In this document: positions 21,201 to 29,275 of the stretch, in pieces
Layout of the letters: every line of letters begins with the position of its first letter
How positions within the stretch are numbered: the first letter of the stretch is position 1
DNA from: Sphingomonas sp. GM_Shp_1
Lineage (GTDB): Bacteria; Pseudomonadota; Alphaproteobacteria; Sphingomonadales; Sphingomonadaceae
Length of the DNA: 51,158 bases
NCBI RefSeq assembly: GCF_026540895.1
Contig: NZ_JALNUR010000024.1
Span: 1 to 51,158 of the forward strand
Direction: 5' to 3'
Translations under genes and position numbers: made by a program
Notes under the pieces: model-generated
What the model was told of the DNA's origin: nothing
Seen by the model: the letters and a program-made list of their open reading frames with translations, nothing else
Database searches by the model: none

Positions 21201-21594
21201 GCTGATCGATTCGGACGATCCGCTGGAGGCGGGGCTGGAGATCATGGCGCAGCCGCCGGGCAAAAGGCTCCAGTCGCTGACCCTGTTGTCGGGGGGCGAA
21301 CAGGCGCTGACGGCGGTGGCGCTGATCTTCGGCCTGTTCCTGACCAGCCCCGCGCCGATCTGCGTGCTGGACGAGGTCGACGCGCCGCTGGACGACGCCA
21401 ATATCGACCGCTTCTGCGGACTGCTGGAGCGCATGGCGCGCGAGACGGACACGCGGTATCTGATCGTCACCCACAATGCCGTGACGATGAGCCGGATGCA
21501 CCGGCTGTTCGGCGTGACGATGATCGAACGCGGGGTCAGCAGGCTGGTCTCGGTGGATTTGCAGGCGGCGGAGACGTTGCTGGCGGCGGAATAG
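18208..21594 (+). CDS. smc: chromosome segregation protein SMC
   Basis: A 1128-residue SMC ATPase of the condensin complex (partners ScpA and ScpB, not in the window). The N-terminal head has Walker A GPNGCGKSN (31-39) and the following SVSQNRIG-type region. Long Ala/Glu/Arg-rich coiled coils run about 165-500 and 600-960. The hinge lies near 505-600. The C-terminal head has the signature LSGGEQALTAVAL (from about residue 1024) and Walker B ICVLDEVDAPLDD. The GTG start is preceded by GGGGGA. The coiled coils explain the long Ala-rich open frames on the other strand. Confidence 0.97.
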   Translation: MQIKRLRISGFKSFVDPADLVIEPGLTGVVGPNGCGKSNLLEALRWTMGENSARSMRGAGMEDVIFAGTATRPPRDFAEVTILAERDGNETEIVRRIERGAGSAYRIDGRDVRAKDVALLFADAATGAHSPALVSQNRIGAVIAAKPAERRAMLEEAAGIAGLHVRRRDAESKLRATEANLTRLDEAIADQDARIATLRRQARAAERYRLISDQIRVAEARMIFARWRDAAAAATLAKTEAEAAERQVTDATTAERAAAKAQEQSVARAARARAASLTARDALSEAGHALSRARDRRHGLQRRIEELAAARTRIDQDRAREDALAHDAAAAIQRLAQEREDLDARIAHAVQAMPRLDALLAEAETKNRDAEVALARALSAQAAEAAERRIAEAALTAARTRHARAERDSRGVASAIDALPDMAEQEAARDAAIATQAAAKRDADKAQAALGWAEESESTASTERDTAEATRARAIAALAALDAEIATLIRVTERKSGDRLLDEVQAEPGYERALAAALGDELETPLIDWHGSPILPDDPPPPVGTLRLGERITAPPALARRLSQIFLVEVDSGQQLSVGQRIVTREGRLRRWDGYIGEGGGAAAAERMERRNRLAALEAERPAAEAAVQAATEARAVIEERIARARAAAASARTLHATAVTSLRDAQRAEDRAQAMIERLSAQRADLAARAERMAAETDEARAECERAEAALADLPDGSASAAETARLQTETQLARSAVALARSERTTLERSLAQTRDRRDAAMVEAESWDQRAGQAAGRIAEMDARAATLERDAAALADRPAQLAEEIATLAAAHDSAKADAERTQAEEAEAEHALRAAEAAHAGANALLSTAREARAGALARVENHELRRVELGRVSGERFACPAPVLPERLGFESAGVGSPQAEAAAHDKLSADRERIGPVNLVAEQELAELEASGAANAAEREDLVQAVARLRGSIGLLNREGRQRLLAAFEAVNGHFQTLFATLFDGGSAHLALIDSDDPLEAGLEIMAQPPGKRLQSLTLLSGGEQALTAVALIFGLFLTSPAPICVLDEVDAPLDDANIDRFCGLLERMARETDTRYLIVTHNAVTMSRMHRLFGVTMIERGVSRLVSVDLQAAETLLAAE

Positions 21595-21613
21595 CGTTTC
21601 GGGCAATCTTTCG

Positions 21614-21745
21614 TGACCGCCCCGGCGAAGGCCGGGGTCCAGTGGCAGTGCGCTATGGAGGGCGAGGTGCATTGGCCTCCCACGCATCGCTCGGCGCGCT
21701 ATCGGCGTGGCGGAACCTGGGCCCCGGCCTTCGCCGGGGTCGTGC
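21614..21745. repeat. family E inverted repeat (copy E1)
   Basis: Two hairpins with stem CCCCGGC/GCCGGGG, around 21619-21636 and 21721-21739, face each other in opposite halves of a 130-bp element downstream of smc. A related element built on CCCCAGC/GCTGGGG lies at 38138-38218. Confidence 0.65.
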
Positions 21746-21778
21746 AATACTTTGGGGAGGCCACACGCCCCTCACCCC

Positions 21779-21807
21779 CGTTCAGCCTGAGCGAAGTCGA
21801 AGGCCAC
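21779..21807 (+). repeat. family C repeat, single unit (copy C2)
   Basis: One CGTTCAGCCTGAGCGAAGTC unit followed by GAAGGCCACGG, ten bases downstream of the PhzF-like gene's stop. It follows the E1 element in the smc/phzF convergent gap. Confidence 0.8.
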
Positions 21808-21816
21808 GGGAATCCC

Positions 21817-22620
21817 TCAAGGCAGCAGGAACGTGCCCTCGATCACCGTCACGCACCCGCCGCCGAGCACGACGCGGTCGCCGTCCATCCGGCACCGCAA
21901 CCGCCCGCCCCGCGCGCTCGCCTGTTCGGCCACGAAGGCGTCGCACCCCAGCTTGGCCGTCCAGTATGGCGTCAACACCGCATGCGCCGAGCCCGTCACC
22001 GGGTCCTCGTCGATCGCGAAGGCGGGCACGAAGACCCGGCTGACCACATCCGCCTCGCCCGCCCCGCCCCGCGCGGTCAGGATCACGACATAGCGCCCGG
22101 CCCCGGCCAGCGCGGCGAAGTCGGGCGTGCAGGCCCGTACCGTCGCGGCATCGTCCACGACGACCACAGCGTAACCAGCAGGATGAAGCAGCGTCTCGAC
22201 CACGCCCTCGACGCCCAACGCATCGACAACCCCCGGCAACGCCTCGGCCACCGGCGTCCGCTCGGGCAGCGACAGGCTGTACCCCAGCCCGTCCCGCGCG
22301 ACCTCCAGCACCCCCGCATGACGCGTCGCGAAGCGTACCCATTGCCGCGTCGTATCCGACGACAGCACGACATGCCCGCTCGCCAGCGTGGCATGGCCGC
22401 ACATCTCCACCTCGTCGCCCGGCGTGAACCAGCGCAACTCGAAATCCGCCTCGCCCCCGTCGCTCGCGACCAGGAAGGCCGTCTCCGACAGGTTGTTCTC
22501 CCGCGCGATCGCCAGCAGGGTCGCATCGTCCGGCCAGGACGACAGCATCATCACCGCCGCGGGATTCCCCCCGAACGCCGCCTCTGCAAAGGCGTCGACC
22601 TGGGTGAAGGGGATGCGCAT
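21817..22620 (-). CDS. PhzF family isomerase/epimerase-like protein
   Basis: A 267-residue protein of the PhzF/diaminopimelate-epimerase fold. The catalytic acid E46 in NNLSETAF, the block GHATLASGHV and the C-terminal DPVTGSAH are present. Chromosomal PhzF homologues outside phenazine clusters have unknown substrates, and no phenazine genes are nearby. Its ATG (22618-22620) overlaps the TGA stop of the metal exporter, so it is translated as the last gene of a pdxH-exporter-phzF operon. Confidence 0.88.
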   Translation of the reverse strand: MRIPFTQVDAFAEAAFGGNPAAVMMLSSWPDDATLLAIARENNLSETAFLVASDGGEADFELRWFTPGDEVEMCGHATLASGHVVLSSDTTRQWVRFATRHAGVLEVARDGLGYSLSLPERTPVAEALPGVVDALGVEGVVETLLHPAGYAVVVVDDAATVRACTPDFAALAGAGRYVVILTARGGAGEADVVSRVFVPAFAIDEDPVTGSAHAVLTPYWTAKLGCDAFVAEQASARGGRLRCRMDGDRVVLGGGCVTVIEGTFLLP

Positions 22621-23570
22621 CAGTAAACGCGCTTGCCGAACCAGTGCGGGGTCACGTCCGCCTCGACCAGCGGATTGTCGGTGTCGACATGGCCCTCGGG
22701 ATCGAGATGGATCAGCACCTCGACCTTGGGAAAAGCGCGGCGCAGCGCACCCTCCACCCCCTCGACGATGTCATGCGCGGCGGCGACGGTGAGTTCGCGC
22801 TCCACCTCCATATGGAATTGCGCGAAGTCGTGGCTGCCCGAGCGGCGGGTGCGGAAGTCGTGAATGCCCTTCAACCCCGGCTGGCGCGCAGCGACGTCGA
22901 GGAAGGCGGCGCGCTGGTCGTCGGGCCATTCCTTGTCCATCAACTGGTCGATCGCGGTCGAGGACGCTTGGAACGCCCCCCAAGCGAGCCACAAGGCGAT
23001 GGCGATGCCAAATACCGGGTCCGCGCCGTGCCAGCCGAAATACTGGTCCAGCACCATCGCGACGATCACGGATCCGTTGAGCAGCACGTCCGACTGGTAA
23101 TGGACATTGTCGGCCAGGATCGCGACCGAGCCCGTCCGCCGGATCACGCTGCGCTGATAGGCGAGCAGGACCATGGTGGCGAGGATCGCGATCACCGACA
23201 CGCCGATGCCGAACTCGGCGTCGCTGGTGGGATTGTCCGCGCCCAGCGCCATGACCGCGCGCCAGGCGATGCCCGCCGCCGAGGCGGTAATCAGCGCCAC
23301 CTGGAACAAGGCCGCCAGCGCCTCCGCCTTGCCATGGCCGAACCGGTGGTCATGATCCGCCGGAGTCGCCGCCAGTCGGACGCCATAGAGCGTCACCAGG
23401 CTGGCGAGCAGGTCGAGCGCGGTGTCGGCCAGCGAACCCAGCATCGCGACCGAGCCCGTCCGCCACGCGGCGAAGCCCTTCAGCGCCAGTAGGAACAGCG
23501 CCATCGCGACGCTGGCCAGCGCCGCGCGGGTCGCCAGCGGGATCACCTTCTTGCGTTCGTCCTGGGTCAC
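22620..23570 (-). CDS. cation diffusion facilitator metal exporter (YiiP/FieF type)
   Basis: A 316-residue inner membrane proton/metal antiporter. The four transport-site ligands are D49 and D53 (SLADTALDL) and H157 and D161 (HYQSD), the DD-HD pattern of zinc/iron exporters such as YiiP. The loop HDHRFGHGKAE between membrane segments 2 and 3 and the cytoplasmic ferredoxin-like C-terminal domain with further His residues are also present. The GTG start overlaps the pdxH stop (GTGA). Zinc is the likely substrate, with iron or cadmium possible. Confidence 0.93.
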   Translation of the reverse strand: MTQDERKKVIPLATRAALASVAMALFLLALKGFAAWRTGSVAMLGSLADTALDLLASLVTLYGVRLAATPADHDHRFGHGKAEALAALFQVALITASAAGIAWRAVMALGADNPTSDAEFGIGVSVIAILATMVLLAYQRSVIRRTGSVAILADNVHYQSDVLLNGSVIVAMVLDQYFGWHGADPVFGIAIALWLAWGAFQASSTAIDQLMDKEWPDDQRAAFLDVAARQPGLKGIHDFRTRRSGSHDFAQFHMEVERELTVAAAHDIVEGVEGALRRAFPKVEVLIHLDPEGHVDTDNPLVEADVTPHWFGKRVY

Positions 23571-24160
23571 GGGAACAACAGTCCTTCGTCCCAGCCGGTT
23601 TCGCTGGTTCGGGTGAAGACGCGGCGCTCATGCAGCCGATGCTCGCGATCGAGCCAGAACTCGATGGCTTGCGGCGTCACGCGGTATCCGCCCCAATGCG
23701 GCGGGCGCGGCACGTCGCCGCCCTCGAACCGGGCGCGCATTGCCTCGAACCGCGCCTCGAACGTCTCGCGGGCGTCAAGGGGGCGCGATTGCTCGGAGGC
23801 CCAGGCGCCTAACTGCGAGTCCCGGCTCCGGCTGGCGAAATAGGCGTCCGACTCGGCGTCCGAGACCCGGGACACCGGCCCCTCGATCCGAATCTGGCGG
23901 CGCAGCGACTTCCAGTGGAACAGCAGCGCGGCCTTGCTCCCCTCGCCCAGATCCTGCGCCTTGCGGCTTTCGCGGTTGGTGTAGAACACGAATCCACGTT
24001 CATCATGGCCCTTCAGCAGAACCATCCGCACGGAGGGCTGGCCGGTCGCATCGACCGTCGCCAGCGCCATCGCGTTGGAATCGTTGAGTTCGCTGTCGCG
24101 CGCTTCGGCGAACCAGAGATCGAACAGGGCAAAGGGATCGTCGGCCATGCGCGCGTCCAT
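23567..24160 (-). CDS. pdxH: pyridoxamine 5'-phosphate oxidase
   Basis: PdxH is the FMN oxidase that makes pyridoxal phosphate from PNP or PMP. The family blocks are LATVDATGQPSVRMVLLKG, FYTNRESRKAQDL, RQIRIEGPVSR, the segment SRSRDSQLGAWASEQS and the C-terminal FWLDREHRLHERR with the PLP-contacting Arg/His region. The start is uncertain: 24214, 24160 and 24148 are all in frame and none has a strong ribosome site. I chose 24160, giving 197 residues, since the family core begins at DPFALFDLW. It heads the operon with the metal exporter and the PhzF-like gene. Confidence 0.94.
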   Translation of the reverse strand: MDARMADDPFALFDLWFAEARDSELNDSNAMALATVDATGQPSVRMVLLKGHDERGFVFYTNRESRKAQDLGEGSKAALLFHWKSLRRQIRIEGPVSRVSDAESDAYFASRSRDSQLGAWASEQSRPLDARETFEARFEAMRARFEGGDVPRPPHWGGYRVTPQAIEFWLDREHRLHERRVFTRTSETGWDEGLLFP

Positions 24161-24311
24161 ACGCCCCTGCCGATCGAAAACCAATGTTGCGAACGGAAAC
24201 GCTGGATCGCGCATCCGCCGTGACGGGCAACGGTGATTTCGCGATCTATATCCAGCGTCCTGGCAATCATCTGTTGCAACCTTGCGCCGATGCGGCGATT
24301 TTCCGCCCCCA

Positions 24312-26768
24312 ATGGACCCCTCCGAGGACAGCCCCGCGCAGGCCGCCGCCTGGATCGCCGCCTATCGCGCCGCCGCCGGACGGGCGGACGTGCTGGCCGG
24401 GTCGAACGATCCCGCCTGGACCGCGATGCTGGAGGAACTGGCCGCCGTCGCCAGCAACCTGGCCCATGCGCGCGAACGGGTGCAGCGGCACGCGGCGGAT
24501 ATCGGCACCGGCTTTCGCATCATCGGCGAGACCGACGAACGGCCCTGGCCCGTCTCCCCCGTCCCCCTGCTGATCGACACGCGCGAATGGGCGGGTATCG
24601 AGGCGGGGGTGAAGCAGCGCGCCACCCTGCTGGAGACGATCCTGGCCGATCTGTACGGCCCCGGCGATCTGGTCCGTCAGGGCCATATCCCCGCCGCACT
24701 GGCGACCGGCAGCCCCTATTTCCTGCGACCCATGGTCGGGGTGACGTCGCCGGGCGGCCATCATCTGAGCTTCGTCGCCTTCGACCTGGCGCGCGGGCCC
24801 GATGGCGAGTGGCGGGTCCTGGCCGACCACCTCCGCAATCCGGCGGGGGCGGGCTATGCGCTGGAGAACCGGCTGGCGGTCAGCCGGACGCTGGGCGGGT
24901 TGCAGAGCCGGTTGAACGTGCAGCGGCACGCGCCCTTCTTCGCCGCCTTTCGCGCCGGGCTCGCCGCGCAATGCCGCCGCGCCGATCCGCGCATCGGGCT
25001 GCTGACGCCCGGTCGCTTCAACCCAAGCTATCCCGAACAGGCGCATCTGGCGCGCTATCTGGGCCTGTTGCTGGTCGAGGGCGCGGACCTCGCCGCGATC
25101 GAGGGACAGGTCTATGTCCGCACCGTCGCCGGGCTGAAGCGGATCGACGCGCTGTGGCGGCGGCTCGATCCCCGGATGCTCGACCCGCTGGCCTTCGACA
25201 GCCATTCGCAGATCGGGGTGCCCGGCCTGATCGACGCCTATGTCGAGGCACAGGTGGTGATCGCCAATGCGCCGGGGGCGGGCGTGCTCGAAAGCCCGGC
25301 CTTCTCCGCCTTCCTGCCGGCGCTCGCCGGGCAGATACTGGGCGAACCGCTGACGCTTCCCACCATCGCGACCTGGTGGTGCGGCGGACCGGTTCAAGCG
25401 GCGCATGTCGCCGAACATCTCGACCAGATGCTGATCGCCCCCGCCTTCGGCCCCCGGCCATTGGGCCTGCCCGATGGTGCACGCACGGGGGCGAGCCTGT
25501 CCACCGAGGGGCGTGCCGCCCTGATCGCCGACATGGCCAAGCGGCCGCAGGATTATGTCGGGCAGGAGATGGTCCGCCTGTCCACCATGCCCGTCGTCAT
25601 CGACGACCGGCTGGAGCCGCGCCCCTTCACCTTGCGCGTCTTCGCGGCGCGCGATGGCGAGGGGAACTGGACCGTCCTGCCCGGTGGTTTCGGGCGGATC
25701 GGCGACCATCCGGAGGCGACCGCCGCGATGATCGGCGAAGGGCTGTGGTCCGCCGATGTCTGCATCCATGGGCCGGAGCCGGTCGCGCCGATGTCGCTGC
25801 TCGCCGCGCCCGATTCGCTGCACGTCCGGCGCAATCCGGGCACGCTGCCCAGCCGGGTCGCGGACAATTTCTATTGGCTGGGCCGCTATCTGGAGCGGGG
25901 TGAGGCGCTGCTGGCGGCGATCCGGGTGATGCTGGGCAATTCTATCGACGTCGATGGCGGCGCGGCGCTCGATCCGCGGACGGTCGGACGGCTGGTCGGC
26001 CTGATCACCGGGGCGGGGGCCGCGCCGCATCCCGACAGCCTGCACCGCGCCGCGCTGACCCAGTTCGCACGCACCGCCATGGAGGATGAGGGCTGGCACT
26101 CGGTCGCGCGGATCAACCGCCTGGCGCGGGGGATCAGCGAGGGCTCACGCGACCGCCTGTCCGCAGACATGGTCCGGCTACTGGAGGCGCCCTTCCCCAG
26201 CCATGTCGGGATGCTCGACCGGGCGGGCTCGCTGCAACGCCGCTATGCCGCCATCGCCGGGCTGTCCGCCGAGCATATGGTGCGGACCGCCGCCTGGCGC
26301 TTTCACGATCTGGGCCGCCGGGTGGAGCGCGCCACCGCGCTGGCCCGTGCGACCCGGCTGTTCGGCATGGCGGGGGCGTCGGCGGACGACCTGTCCACGC
26401 TGCTCGACCTCGCCAACAGCCAGATCAGCTATCGCCAGCGTTATCCGACCGGCCTGGCACGGGTCGCGGTGGTCGATCTGGTCGCGCTCGACCCCAACAA
26501 CCCGCGCGCGCTCGCCTATCAGACAGCGCGCATCGCCGACTGCCTGTCGCGCCTGCCCGTCCTGTCCGACGACGACATGGCTGAGCCGCAACAGGCGCAG
26601 GCGATCGCGATCCGCGCCGCCGTCGAGACGCAGGACGCCCGCACCCTGGACGCCGACATGCTGGGCGATGTCGAGCGGCGGCTGGGCCTGCTGTCCGAAG
26701 CGATCGCGCGGCGCTATTTCCTGCAGGGTGCCGAACCTTTGCGCGCGGGGGGACTTACCCTGGCATGA
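24312..26768 (+). CDS. fused circularly permuted ATP-grasp and alpha-E domain protein
   Basis: An 818-residue fusion. Residues 1 to about 500 are a circularly permuted ATP-grasp ligase of the type-2 group (blocks LLIDTREWAGIEAGVKQR, DLYGPGDLV, NRLAVSRTL, PATWWCGG-like and VRLSTMPV). From about residue 507 (PSRVADNFYWLGRYLERGE) it continues as an alpha-E domain, a helical module found only with such ligases. In many bacteria the two parts are separate adjacent genes. The stop overlaps the start of a transglutaminase-like gene (ATGA). The family is predicted to make amide or peptide bonds; the product is unknown. Confidence 0.9.
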   Translation: MDPSEDSPAQAAAWIAAYRAAAGRADVLAGSNDPAWTAMLEELAAVASNLAHARERVQRHAADIGTGFRIIGETDERPWPVSPVPLLIDTREWAGIEAGVKQRATLLETILADLYGPGDLVRQGHIPAALATGSPYFLRPMVGVTSPGGHHLSFVAFDLARGPDGEWRVLADHLRNPAGAGYALENRLAVSRTLGGLQSRLNVQRHAPFFAAFRAGLAAQCRRADPRIGLLTPGRFNPSYPEQAHLARYLGLLLVEGADLAAIEGQVYVRTVAGLKRIDALWRRLDPRMLDPLAFDSHSQIGVPGLIDAYVEAQVVIANAPGAGVLESPAFSAFLPALAGQILGEPLTLPTIATWWCGGPVQAAHVAEHLDQMLIAPAFGPRPLGLPDGARTGASLSTEGRAALIADMAKRPQDYVGQEMVRLSTMPVVIDDRLEPRPFTLRVFAARDGEGNWTVLPGGFGRIGDHPEATAAMIGEGLWSADVCIHGPEPVAPMSLLAAPDSLHVRRNPGTLPSRVADNFYWLGRYLERGEALLAAIRVMLGNSIDVDGGAALDPRTVGRLVGLITGAGAAPHPDSLHRAALTQFARTAMEDEGWHSVARINRLARGISEGSRDRLSADMVRLLEAPFPSHVGMLDRAGSLQRRYAAIAGLSAEHMVRTAAWRFHDLGRRVERATALARATRLFGMAGASADDLSTLLDLANSQISYRQRYPTGLARVAVVDLVALDPNNPRALAYQTARIADCLSRLPVLSDDDMAEPQQAQAIAIRAAVETQDARTLDADMLGDVERRLGLLSEAIARRYFLQGAEPLRAGGLTLA

Positions 26769-27658
26769 TCTACGACATCCGCCACATCACCCGCTTCGAT
26801 TATGGCGCGCAGGTCAAATATGCGCGGTGCAATCTGCGGTTGAAGCCGATCGACTGGCCGGGCCAGACGCTGGAAAGCTATGACCTGATCGTCGAGCCGG
26901 TCGGACGCACCCGCTCCGCCCATGCCGAGGCCGGGCTGGCGCATGTCACCCGCTTGGTGGTGGATCGCCCGGTGCGCAGCCTAACCATCGAGAGCCGCGC
27001 GCGGATGCTGGTCGATCGCCCGGTGCCCATGCCCTCCCCCGACGATCCGACCCTGGCGGAGATATCGGCGCTGGCCCGGTCCAGCCCCGACCTGTCGGCG
27101 GCGGGCCCGGCCAATTACATCTTCCCCTCGCCGCTGATCCCGCTCGATCCCGCCATCGCCGAGTGGTGCGCCGCCGACCTCTCGCCGGGGCGCGGCGCGC
27201 TGGAGGCGGGATTCGCGCTGGCGGGTCGTATCCAGCGCGAATTCGCCTTCGACCCCGCCGCGACTCTCGTCGACACGCCCCCGGCGGACGCCTTTCGCCA
27301 GCGGCGCGGCGTGTGCCAGGACTTCGCCCAGATCATGATCACGGGCTTGCGCGCGGCGGGTATCCCGGCGGCCTATGCCTCGGGCTATATCCGCACCCTG
27401 CCGCCGCCGGGCGAGGCGCGACTGGTCGGCGCGGACGCGACCCATGCCTGGGTGCTGATCTGGTGTGGGCCGATCCGTGGCTGGGTGGGAGTCGATCCGA
27501 CCAACGGCATCTGGATGGCGGGCGACCATATCATCGTGGCGGTGGGCCGCGACTATGCGGAAATCGCGCCCGTCGACGGCGTAGTGCTGGGCTCGGGCGC
27601 GCAGAAGATGGACGTCAGCGTCGACGTCGCACCGGTGGAGGAATTGGTGGCGGGGTAG
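26765..27658 (+). CDS. transglutaminase-like cysteine protease/amidase domain protein
   Basis: A 297-residue protein with the N-terminal beta domain found in bacterial transglutaminase-like proteins and a papain-like core. The triad is C184 (RGVCQDFAQ), H227 (ATHAWV) and D244 (VDPTNG). There is no signal peptide, so it acts in the cytoplasm. It overlaps the ATP-grasp/alpha-E gene by four bases. This combination is conserved in many bacteria and is thought to make and hydrolyse or transfer a peptide-like modification; this is known from comparative genomics rather than biochemistry. Confidence 0.92.
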   Translation: MIYDIRHITRFDYGAQVKYARCNLRLKPIDWPGQTLESYDLIVEPVGRTRSAHAEAGLAHVTRLVVDRPVRSLTIESRARMLVDRPVPMPSPDDPTLAEISALARSSPDLSAAGPANYIFPSPLIPLDPAIAEWCAADLSPGRGALEAGFALAGRIQREFAFDPAATLVDTPPADAFRQRRGVCQDFAQIMITGLRAAGIPAAYASGYIRTLPPPGEARLVGADATHAWVLIWCGPIRGWVGVDPTNGIWMAGDHIIVAVGRDYAEIAPVDGVVLGSGAQKMDVSVDVAPVEELVAG

Positions 27659-27701
27659 CGCGTTCGGTTACGCGATCCCCCGCTCAGCCCGCGATCCTGC
27701 C

Positions 27702-27952
27702 TCCGTCTGCGCAGGGTGAGGTCGAAGTGCTCGTCCGCTGCCTTGCCGCGGGCATCGTCCCATGGCCTTCGACTTCGCTCAGGCTGAACGGGGGTTGAGG
27801 CTATTGTCGCGAGAACCCTGCGCCAAGGGATGAACTCCCCCTACTCCGCCCGCAATCCCACCGCCGTTCGCACTGAGCGAAGTCGAAGTGCACGCCCATT
27901 GCCTTGCCGCGAGCGCTTCCCATGGCCTTCGACTTCGCTCAGGCTGAACGGA
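27702..27952. repeat. two tandem family C inverted repeat pairs (copy C3)
   Basis: The gap 27659-27965 is filled by two similar blocks, about 27702-27792 and 27864-27952. Each has a degenerate CGTTCGCACTGAGCGAAGTC-type unit on the left and a GGCCTTCGACTTCGCTCAGG unit followed by CTGAACGG on the right, separated by a CCTTGCCGCG-containing spacer. No gene is seen in the gap. Confidence 0.78.
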
Positions 27953-27965
27953 GATCGGGCCAGTC

Positions 27966-28196
27966 CTACCCCTCCTCCGTCACCGCATTCGGATTGTCCT
28001 TGTCCGGGTCCGGGTGTCCGCCCTTGCCGTGATAGGCCGCGCCGCTCTGGCCGCCGTGGAAGTCGCCTTCGCGCTCCGGCACGCCTTCGTAACCGCCGCC
28101 CTGGCTTTCGCCGCCATGTTTGCCGGGCGCATCCGAGACGCCGTCGGGCGCGCCCTTCTTGCCGTCGTTTCCTGTCGCCTGCATCGGCTGGGTCAT
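27966..28196 (-). CDS. small hydrophilic, disordered Gly/Asp/Lys-rich protein
   Basis: A 76-residue protein with almost no hydrophobic residues and repeated GG, KK, HGG and DPDKD elements. It has no signal peptide or membrane segment. The ATG at 28196 is preceded by a strong AAGGAG site. It resembles hydrophilin or stress-induced KGG-type small proteins in composition only; no family match is claimed. It is divergent from a DnaJ-like gene, and three tandem 11-bp repeats lie in the shared promoter region. Confidence 0.6.
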   Translation of the reverse strand: MTQPMQATGNDGKKGAPDGVSDAPGKHGGESQGGGYEGVPEREGDFHGGQSGAAYHGKGGHPDPDKDNPNAVTEEG

Positions 28197-28219
28197 GATC
28201 CGTCTCCTTCGTCCTGCTG

Positions 28220-28250
28220 CAACGCATGGGCAACGCATGGGCAACGCATT
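28220..28250. repeat. three tandem copies of an 11-bp unit CAACGCATGGG
   Basis: Copies at 28220-28230, 28231-28241 and 28242-28250 (the last partial, ending CATT). The 11-bp spacing places them on one face of the helix, as for tandem protein sites. They begin 24 bases upstream of the small hydrophilic gene's start and end 59 bases before the dnaJ-like start. Confidence 0.7.
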
Positions 28251-28308
28251 GCGCTCCGGCGCGGACTGCCCCACATAGATCGGTAATACACTGTCAACGG
28301 GGACAAGA

Positions 28309-29268
28309 GTGGCCGATCCATATCAGACGCTGGGCGTAAGCCGAACGGCCAGCGAAGCCGATATCAAGAAAGCCTATCGCAAGCTGGCGAAGGAACTGCA
28401 TCCCGACCGCAACAAGGACAATCCCAAGGCGGCGGAGAAGTTCAGCCAGGTGACCAACGCCTATGACCTGCTGAACGACAAGGACAAGCGCGCCCGGTTC
28501 GACCGGGGCGAGATCGACGGCGACGGCAATCCGACCTCGCCCTTCGGCTATGGCGGCGGCGCGGCGGGCGGCTTTGGCGGGGGCGCCCGTCCGGGGCCGG
28601 GCGGCGGCGGCTTTCGCCAGCAATTCGATTTCGGCGGCGAAGGCGCCGACATGTCCGATATATTCGAGGGCATGTTCGGCGGCGCGGGGCGTGGCGGGTT
28701 CAGCGGCGGTTTCGGCGGTTTCGGCGGCGGACGCCGTGGTACCGCGCCCAAGGGCAACAACATCGCCTATGCGCTGAAGGTCCCCTTCATCGACGCCGCG
28801 ACGCTCAGCCCGCAGCGGGTGACGCTGGGCGACGGCAAGACCATCGACCTGAAGCTGCCCGCCGGTGTCGAGACCGGCACCCAGATGCGGCTGGCAGGCA
28901 AGGGCGAGCCCGGTCCCGGCGGCGCGGGCGACGCGATCGTCACGATCGAGGTCAGTTCGCATCCCTTCTTTACCCGCGACGGCGACGATGTCCGCCTGGA
29001 CCTGCCCCTCTCGCTGACCGAAGCGGTGCTGGGCGGGCAGGTAAAGGCTCCCACCGTCGAGCGTCCCGTCATGCTGACGGTGCCCAAGGGCACCACCTCC
29101 GGCAAGACGCTGCGCCTGAAGGGCAAGGGCTTTCACAAGAAGAACGGCGGGCGCGGCGATCAGCTGATCACGCTGGTCATCGACATTCCGGCGGATGATG
29201 CAGAGCTGCAACGCTTCGCCACCGAATGGAAGGACGGCAGGAACCCGAGGGCCGCCATGGGCGTCTGA
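28309..29268 (+). CDS. DnaJ-class (CbpA-like) co-chaperone
   Basis: A 319-residue type II J-protein. The J domain (about 1-66) has the HPD motif at 31-33, followed by a Gly/Phe-rich linker (about 83-143) and the two beta-sandwich substrate-binding domains. The zinc finger of true DnaJ is absent, so it is CbpA-like. It stimulates DnaK ATPase and binds unfolded protein. The GTG start follows GGGGA. The YihY membrane protein gene starts seven bases after its stop, and fabI follows that gene with an overlap. Confidence 0.92.
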   Translation: MADPYQTLGVSRTASEADIKKAYRKLAKELHPDRNKDNPKAAEKFSQVTNAYDLLNDKDKRARFDRGEIDGDGNPTSPFGYGGGAAGGFGGGARPGPGGGGFRQQFDFGGEGADMSDIFEGMFGGAGRGGFSGGFGGFGGGRRGTAPKGNNIAYALKVPFIDAATLSPQRVTLGDGKTIDLKLPAGVETGTQMRLAGKGEPGPGGAGDAIVTIEVSSHPFFTRDGDDVRLDLPLSLTEAVLGGQVKAPTVERPVMLTVPKGTTSGKTLRLKGKGFHKKNGGRGDQLITLVIDIPADDAELQRFATEWKDGRNPRAAMGV

Positions 29269-29275
29269 AGGTTCC

